DNA of 64,000 nt, from NCBI RefSeq assembly GCF_037974355.1, contig NZ_CP150235.1:2604001-2668000 (forward strand), in the 5' to 3' direction. This stretch comes from Paenibacillus sp. FSL R5-0517 (lineage in GTDB: Bacteria > Bacillota > Bacilli > Paenibacillales > Paenibacillaceae). The translations under genes and the position numbers were made by a program. A model generated the notes under the pieces. That model saw nothing but the letters and a program-made list of their open reading frames with translations, made no database searches and was not told where the DNA came from. Positions 58,980 through 64,000 of the stretch are shown here, piece after piece. How positions within the stretch are numbered: position 1 is the stretch's first letter; each line of letters starts with the position of its first letter.

Positions 58980-59064
58980 ATATGAACAACTCTCAGGCAG
59001 AGGTCATCTTTCTTGAGGAACACTTGATGAACGGATGTAATAACTACGTGTACGAAAATTTAAA

Positions 59065-59110
59065 TGGGGGATGTTCGCTTGTCATCTGAATGACAGGCAG
59101 ACATCCCCTT
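59065..59110. terminator. Bidirectional terminator between convergent genes
   Basis: GGGGATGT, inner CTTGTCAT / ATGACAGG, then ACATCCCC. The T run is weak on the + strand; it serves the - strand binding-protein gene as well. Confidence 0.7.
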
Positions 59111-59112
59111 AA

Positions 59113-60078
59113 TTATTTACTTCCTTCCTGATTGATTACAATGATCCCCGTATCAATAAATTCCTGCACGGGCAAACCGTCGCTTGCGAGTAACAAGGTC
59201 TCCATCATTTTGGCACCCCAGACTCCCTCATTCTGTGAAATAACGGCAGACAATTGACCGTTGAGCAACCCGTTTTCACTGGTCGGGCTGTCTCCGAACG
59301 CGATCAAATGCCGGTTAAGTCCTTTCGCTTTCCAGATCAGGGTAGAGGCAGAGACGGAAACAAAATCGAGTCCGATAATCGCATTGAAGTGAGGATGAGC
59401 TTGAATCATGTTCTCCATATCGGACATGGCGCGATCTTCATTCCCTTGATGATAACGAACCTCCAAGATTTCGATGTCTGTTTCACTGCGGATGTAGTCG
59501 ATGAATCCATTAAGTCGCTGCTGCAAACCTTGCATCTCCTCCAAACCATTCTCGACAAGAATCATGCCTTGATTATGCAGAAGTTCTGTAGTCGTCATCG
59601 CGAACTGCTGGCCAGTGCGATAGTTATCAGCGCCCACATAAGCGATTCGATGACTGGATGGGACATCTGACTCGAATGTAATGACAGGAATACCCGCAGC
59701 TTGGGCTGCATCAATTACGGGTGTAAGTGCAGCAGCATCCACAGGAGATATAGCTATTCCGTCCACATGCTGTTTGATCATATTCTCCATGATACGGATC
59801 TGTTGTTCAGTATTGGCTTCATCAGGTGCGTTTACAATTAATTTGATATTGTGTTTGCCTGCATACTCCGTTGCATCCTTCGTGATCATCTCATAGGTTG
59901 GATAGGTCATTGGATAAATAATACCGAAAGTTTTACTCGCGGCAGATTTCTCGACAGGTGAAGTTGCAGGAAGTGATGCGGCCATTTGCTGTGGGCGAAT
60001 GTGTGCCGAACCGGATGAAATGATCATCGGGAACAGCAGTATGAGTGTAAGTAAAAGTGCAAATTTAATTTTATTCAT
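59113..60078 (-). CDS. RbsB-like sugar-binding protein encoded with a two-component system
   Basis: 321 aa. An uncleaved or signal-type N-terminus (IKFALLLTLILLFPMII) lacks a lipobox Cys. The type I periplasmic-binding fold shows FGIIYPMTYPTYEMITKDAT, DGIAISPVDAAALTPVIDAA and GIPVITFESDVPSSHRIAYV then GADNY. It overlaps the response-regulator gene by 8 bp. In this setting it probably binds a sugar and signals to the histidine kinase rather than feeding a transporter, since no permease is beside it (inference). Confidence 0.85.
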   Translation of the reverse strand: MNKIKFALLLTLILLFPMIISSGSAHIRPQQMAASLPATSPVEKSAASKTFGIIYPMTYPTYEMITKDATEYAGKHNIKLIVNAPDEANTEQQIRIMENMIKQHVDGIAISPVDAAALTPVIDAAQAAGIPVITFESDVPSSHRIAYVGADNYRTGQQFAMTTTELLHNQGMILVENGLEEMQGLQQRLNGFIDYIRSETDIEILEVRYHQGNEDRAMSDMENMIQAHPHFNAIIGLDFVSVSASTLIWKAKGLNRHLIAFGDSPTSENGLLNGQLSAVISQNEGVWGAKMMETLLLASDGLPVQEFIDTGIIVINQEGSK

Positions 60079-61669
60079 ACATCGGCTCTTTTCTCATATC
60101 TGATGGTCTGGCCTGCGATTCCTCGGTCCCTTGCGTTCGGTATTCTCTTGGTGTAAAACCTGTTGTTTTCTTGAATATATTAGAAAAATAGTGAGAATCG
60201 TTGTAACCGACTTTGTAAGCAATCTCAAAGGTTTTGTTGCTGGTCGTTTTTAGCAGCTCTTTGGCTTTACCGATTCGAATCCGGGTTAGATACTCCGTTA
60301 TCGTTTGACCCGTTTCCTGACTGAAAATCTTGCTTAGATGACTTGGACTGATTCTGACGTGTGCAGAGATCAGCTTCAGCGAGACTTGTTCGTTACTGTA
60401 TTCCCGGGATACATAGGCTTTTACCTGATCGATGACATCACTGTATTTTCCGGAGCAGGCTGCTCTTCTCTGCCATAACAGGTTAAGCAGGGAACATAGA
60501 TATTGGGTGCAATCCTCCCAGCACGTAATTTTCCGGATCGTCTGCTGCAGGGAAGTGATGTTCTCATCCGAATGGTCACTCATGCGGAACAGCTGATTCG
60601 CAAGCCGAAACGACTCGAGCGTAAGATCATTCAACAGATAGAAGCCATACGATGAGGACTTCCAGTCGAAGGACTGTAATGGAGCGGCAAACTCCTGCAC
60701 AAAAGGGTCACGCAGATTGGGGCTACCGATTTTGAGAAATTCAAGAAACGAATTCCTGTCGAGAAATAGAGTCGTTTGCTCATCCAGGTTAATTTCAGTT
60801 AGAGTAGCTCTGTTCTGAAGGGTAAGCCGGGTAATATATTTATCCTCCTCCGCTTCCAGATACGAGACATGAATGCCTTGCAGCCGCTCTTGTTGACTGC
60901 CAATACCCAGAATAATATTACATTTGAACATATGCTCTAGCTGCATACGAACCCGCCCACGAAGCTGCTCCAGATATGCGGATATGTTCTCAGCGTCATT
61001 ATACTTGAGCAGAAGCACGATCTCCGTCCGGCTTCGAATATAAGGAAGAAGTTCTACGTGGGGATCACAAGTTTCCTCCAGTACGGGAATCAGCTTCTTC
61101 ATCATGGATTCCGAATCCGGGGAATCCTCTGTTAATCGAACGTCGATAATGACAATGGTGTAATACCTGGCTGAGAGAGGAAGTGCGAGTTGTTTGGCTG
61201 ATTCAATCGCATCGGTTGTACCGATGAGTCCCCCACACAGATCGGCTAGCAGTTTTTCTTTGGTGATCGTTCGGCTTGTCATGCGCTGTTGTTCTTCATC
61301 CATTTGTTTGCTGACCTTATGAAGCATCTGAATCAGCTCTGCTGCGCTAATGGGCTTTAGACAGTACTCAGTTACACCGAGTCGGATGGCCTCCTGGGCA
61401 TAGCTGAATTCATCATGACCGCTCATGATAATGATTTTGATATCAGGTTGCTGATTGCGAACGATGGAGGTCAGTTCCAGTCCGTTCATAAATGGCATTT
61501 TAATATCCGTAATCAGAATGTCCGGTGCCCATTCATGAATTAAAGGTAATGCAAGCTCGCCATCGGGTGCATCCCCGCAATAGCGAAAACCTTCCTTTTC
61601 CCAATCAATGCAGCTCCGTATATTCTCCCGAATCCCAATTTCGTCATCCACAATCATGACTTTTTTCAA
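60071..61669 (-). CDS. Response regulator with AraC-type DNA-binding domain (YesN-like)
   Basis: 532 aa. N-terminal receiver domain: MIVDDEIGIRENI and phospho-acceptor Asp in DILITDIKMPFMNG (about residue 55), IIMSGHDEFSYAQEAIRLG and a Lys in EYCLKPIS. The C-terminal AraC double helix-turn-helix (about residues 415-515) reads SAHVRISPSHLSKIFSQETG and AYKVGYNDSHYFSNIFKKTT then GFTPREYR. The middle 280 residues have no named domain. It overlaps the kinase gene stop by 4 bp (ATGA). It likely controls the divergent sugar-binding gene. Confidence 0.9.
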   Translation of the reverse strand: MKKVMIVDDEIGIRENIRSCIDWEKEGFRYCGDAPDGELALPLIHEWAPDILITDIKMPFMNGLELTSIVRNQQPDIKIIIMSGHDEFSYAQEAIRLGVTEYCLKPISAAELIQMLHKVSKQMDEEQQRMTSRTITKEKLLADLCGGLIGTTDAIESAKQLALPLSARYYTIVIIDVRLTEDSPDSESMMKKLIPVLEETCDPHVELLPYIRSRTEIVLLLKYNDAENISAYLEQLRGRVRMQLEHMFKCNIILGIGSQQERLQGIHVSYLEAEEDKYITRLTLQNRATLTEINLDEQTTLFLDRNSFLEFLKIGSPNLRDPFVQEFAAPLQSFDWKSSSYGFYLLNDLTLESFRLANQLFRMSDHSDENITSLQQTIRKITCWEDCTQYLCSLLNLLWQRRAACSGKYSDVIDQVKAYVSREYSNEQVSLKLISAHVRISPSHLSKIFSQETGQTITEYLTRIRIGKAKELLKTTSNKTFEIAYKVGYNDSHYFSNIFKKTTGFTPREYRTQGTEESQARPSDMRKEPMYE

Positions 61670-63516
61670 CGGTTAACCTCCTTGCTTTTGGGGATACGAA
61701 TCATAAATGTGCTTCCTTCCATATACGTACTGTCCATTTCAACGCCATAAGCTGGTCCGAAATAGAGCCGAATCCGGTGATGTACATTGAGCAGACCGAA
61801 TCCGCCTTCCTGCTCGTCATCTTGGGGGGAACGAGAACCCGCCGGTTTCTCCAGCTCTTCACGTAATTGAGCCAATCGATCCGCAGACATGCCGATTCCG
61901 TTGTCTTGTACGGTGAGAATGATGCTATTTTCCTCAATATATCCGTGGATGGATATACGCCCTTGACCGCGTTTGTTTTTGATTCCATGGTAGAGCGCGT
62001 TTTCAACTAGGGGCTGCAAGGTCATTTTCAGAATGGGATAATCCTGAAGCTCACGGTCAACGCTGATCTCGTAGGTGAGAATATCGTGATACCTCATCTG
62101 TTGAATGACCAAGTAACTCCGCGCATGTTCAAGCTCGGTTTGAATCGATACCCAGTCGAATCCTTTGTTTAGACTCAAACGAAAGAACTTCGAGAGGGCC
62201 TGCACAAGTTTGATTACATTTTCTTTTTTCTCTGCTTCAGCCATCCATAGAATGGATTCCAACGTGTTATAGAGGAAGTGAGGGTTGATCTGAGCTTGCA
62301 GCGTACGTAGTTCAGCTATTTTCACCTGTTCATTCTCTCGAATACTCTTTTCGATTAATGTTTTGAGCTTATCCAGCATCACATTGAAGCTTTTGCCCAG
62401 ATCAGCAATTTCGTCTGAGCCGTGTGGTGTGACTTTGGCCTCCAAGTAACCGTTTGCAGCTTTACGCATCTTGTTCATCAGAATCCGGATGGGAAGAATC
62501 AGTCGATTATTCAGGAAAAAATATAATGATATTGCAAAGAAGGCACTTAATAAAACCGTGATGATGATCAATTGGCGAATGCTATTGGCCTCTGCAATGA
62601 TTTCCTGATAAGGGGCTACCCCGATCATTTTCCATCCGGTCTGTTTGGAGGTGCTGTATACAACGAATTGCGGCTTGGATCCTGCGGACAGGATAAAGCT
62701 GTCATGTTGCAAATGTAAGGGGATTGATCGGATCTGATCCATCATGCTTATGGATGCCGGGGTGGCATCCGGTCTGAAAAGAGTATTTCCGTGTTGATCA
62801 CTGATGTAGAAAAAACCTGAATCCTTAATGGGGGTGCTCGTCAAAAAATCATCAATAAACGAATCATTCAAATCAATTACGATAAATCCGATGACCTCAT
62901 GCGTGATTCGTTCCTTGACGGTGGTTATAATTGAAAGCGCATTCTGTTTAGGGTAAGCAAATCCATCCAGCCTGTTATATTCGGCATGGGCTGCAGAATG
63001 AGGGATGCGTAGAATGGCATCCGGATACTGTATCAGATACTTGAAGTACGGGTTACGTAGCGGATTCCGTTCCAGCTTGAACACGCCTTTTCGTTCACTT
63101 ATGCCTTTTCCATAGAAATTCACAAATGAGATATTAAGTACCTTGTCATACTTGTAAGTTTCCCGATATAGATTGTAGGTCTGAAGGATGGCTTTGGCTT
63201 CCGGGTAGGACTCCGATTGAGAATAAAGGTATTGAAGCACTTGTGGATTCTTGCCCAGTTCGAGCAATCGTTCCGTATCCTCAAACAAGATATCAATGTT
63301 CCTGGCAAGCTGGTCGGCGACCAATTGTGTCGAGGCCTTGTTATGATTGGATACGACCGTATAGGATTTGTGGTAAGAAATCAATCCAACCACGATCAGT
63401 GGTACTGAACTGAGGATGATAAACATGCTGAGTAATTTAAGCCTTAGGCTTGAAGCAATCCACTGAATGAGTTTCAACGTATTCCACTCCATCTGAAGGG
63501 ATCGAAAATGTACCAT
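61666..63516 (-). CDS. Membrane sensor histidine kinase (YesM/LytS-HPK7-like)
   Basis: 616 aa. Transmembrane helix 1 (LLSMFIILSSVPLIVVGLIS, about residues 28-47), an extracellular dCache-like sensor, transmembrane helix 2 (LIIITVLLSAFFAISLYFFL, about residues 310-330), a HAMP region, the His_kinase motif QAQINPHFLYNTLESILWMA (phospho-His about residue 412) and an HATPase with DNGIGM. The partner is the YesN-like regulator overlapping its stop. Two start codons are possible (63516 or 63492); neither has a good ribosome site. Confidence 0.9.
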   Translation of the reverse strand: MVHFRSLQMEWNTLKLIQWIASSLRLKLLSMFIILSSVPLIVVGLISYHKSYTVVSNHNKASTQLVADQLARNIDILFEDTERLLELGKNPQVLQYLYSQSESYPEAKAILQTYNLYRETYKYDKVLNISFVNFYGKGISERKGVFKLERNPLRNPYFKYLIQYPDAILRIPHSAAHAEYNRLDGFAYPKQNALSIITTVKERITHEVIGFIVIDLNDSFIDDFLTSTPIKDSGFFYISDQHGNTLFRPDATPASISMMDQIRSIPLHLQHDSFILSAGSKPQFVVYSTSKQTGWKMIGVAPYQEIIAEANSIRQLIIITVLLSAFFAISLYFFLNNRLILPIRILMNKMRKAANGYLEAKVTPHGSDEIADLGKSFNVMLDKLKTLIEKSIRENEQVKIAELRTLQAQINPHFLYNTLESILWMAEAEKKENVIKLVQALSKFFRLSLNKGFDWVSIQTELEHARSYLVIQQMRYHDILTYEISVDRELQDYPILKMTLQPLVENALYHGIKNKRGQGRISIHGYIEENSIILTVQDNGIGMSADRLAQLREELEKPAGSRSPQDDEQEGGFGLLNVHHRIRLYFGPAYGVEMDSTYMEGSTFMIRIPKSKEVNR

Positions 63517-63658
63517 TAGTATAACATGATTTTTAGATATTTAAGAGAATCGCTAAATACTACACCATTAAACAAAGAAATTACACATTTTGGATCTCTG
63601 TTTTTGAAATTGCTAAATTATTACATTAAAAAAACAAGATACTCCATATAAGCTTGAA

Positions 63659-63674
63659 ATGAAAGCGTTCTATA
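63659..63674. promoter_or_regulatory. Candidate cre half-site before the YtfQ-like gene
   Basis: ATGAAAGCGTTCTATA matches the left half of the cre consensus perfectly and the right half poorly. It overlaps a TATAAT-like -10 (63670-63676). Confidence 0.4.
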
Positions 63675-63719
63675 ATGTGATCACACCACAAGGTGAAATG
63701 AAAAAGGGAGGATCACAAC

Positions 63720-64000
63720 ATGCGAACCAAAAAAAAGTGGGGACTTGCCATAACATTGGCTATGGTGATGCTGGTTAGCACGGCATGCAGCAGTACCAAT
63801 GGAGGAGCAGGCTCCGATAATGAAACTTCAACAAATGGCAATGGGGGTACACCTGCCAGCGCCAAAACAATTACGCTCGGTTTTTCGCAGGTTGGTGCGG
63901 AGAGTGGCTGGCGTTCGGCGAATACCAAGTCGATCCAGGAGTCAGCCAAAGAAGCAGGCTATGATTTGAAGTTTTCGGATGCGCAGCAGAAGCAGGAAAA
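63720..64000 (+). CDS. YtfQ-like sugar-binding lipoprotein (cut by window end)
   Basis: 94 residues are visible. The lipoprotein signal has lipobox VSTAC (Cys about residue 23), followed by a Gly/Asn-rich linker and TLGFSQVGAESGWRSANTKS, the start seen in YtfQ-type galactofuranose-binding proteins. The C-terminal remainder lies beyond the window. AAAGGGAGGATCACAAC precedes ATG 63720. It is divergent from the kinase/regulator operon, which probably controls it. Confidence 0.85.
   Translation, partial: MRTKKKWGLAITLAMVMLVSTACSSTNGGAGSDNETSTNGNGGTPASAKTITLGFSQVGAESGWRSANTKSIQESAKEAGYDLKFSDAQQKQE

Overview
The window looks like a Paenibacillus-type Bacillota chromosome. This is inferred from the proteins: YteA-like DksA, a DivIVA-domain protein, YesM/YesN-type two-component genes, MalF/MalG-type permeases with no ATPase, a DUF5696 protein, YfiT-like DinB proteins, CcpA cre-like sites and AGGAGG ribosome binding sites. 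No rRNA, tRNA, CRISPR array, transposase or recombinase gene was seen.

Layout. (1) 1-10.6 kb is ordinary chromosome: Gfo/Idh/MocA oxidoreductases, a secreted barnase-type RNase next to a wrecked barstar gene, an MFS pump with its probable HTH regulator, a DksA-like protein, DivIVA-domain and Rrf2 proteins, a phosphodiesterase, and a sugar isomerase/dehydrogenase set with a cre site. (2) 10.7-27.7 kb is an AT-rich array of about 23 mostly single, unrelated genes, all on the + strand. Most are separated by one family of folded repeats whose outer ends fit the integron attC core boxes (RYYYAAC ... GTTRRRY). The cargo is typical of gene cassettes: P-loop kinases, 2H phosphoesterase, PD-(D/E)XK-like protein, methyltransferases, GNATs, HAD phosphatases, PPOX flavoprotein, peptidase E, nucleotidyltransferase, IMPase, GrpB, DHFR-like. 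Several cassettes are broken or fused to half-sites. No integrase lies in the window, so the region resembles a cassette array without integrase (CALIN). Its repeats have features canonical attC sites lack: a cloverleaf interior with compensatory base changes and conserved blocks outside the core boxes. I consider this the main discovery candidate. (3) 27.8-36.4 kb holds further single accessory genes without repeats (zinc-ribbon protein, GNAT, NUDIX, three DinB proteins, AAC(3), CPT-like kinase, formamidase-like, phosphatases).

(4) 36.6-52.8 kb is a large + strand carbohydrate-uptake locus. It has two tandem paralogous binding lipoproteins, a giant membrane-anchored binding protein, two pairs of MalF/MalG-type permeases, an NHL/TPR membrane protein, a YIP1-family protein, a DUF5696 protein and a cytoplasmic GH30 glycosidase. 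Its promoter overlaps two adjoining palindromic operators and a cre-like site. No ATPase is encoded, so a shared MsmX-type ATPase is probably used.

(5) 52.9-59 kb is another run of single accessory genes (Nudix, two methyltransferases, aminoglycoside-phosphotransferase-like kinase, GNATs). One GNAT is preceded by a 19-codon leader ORF and a hairpin. (6) 59.1-64 kb holds a minus-strand overlapping operon (histidine kinase, AraC-type response regulator, sugar-binding protein) divergent from a YtfQ-like sugar-binding lipoprotein cut by the window end.

Function names are from reading motifs by eye; no database search was run.
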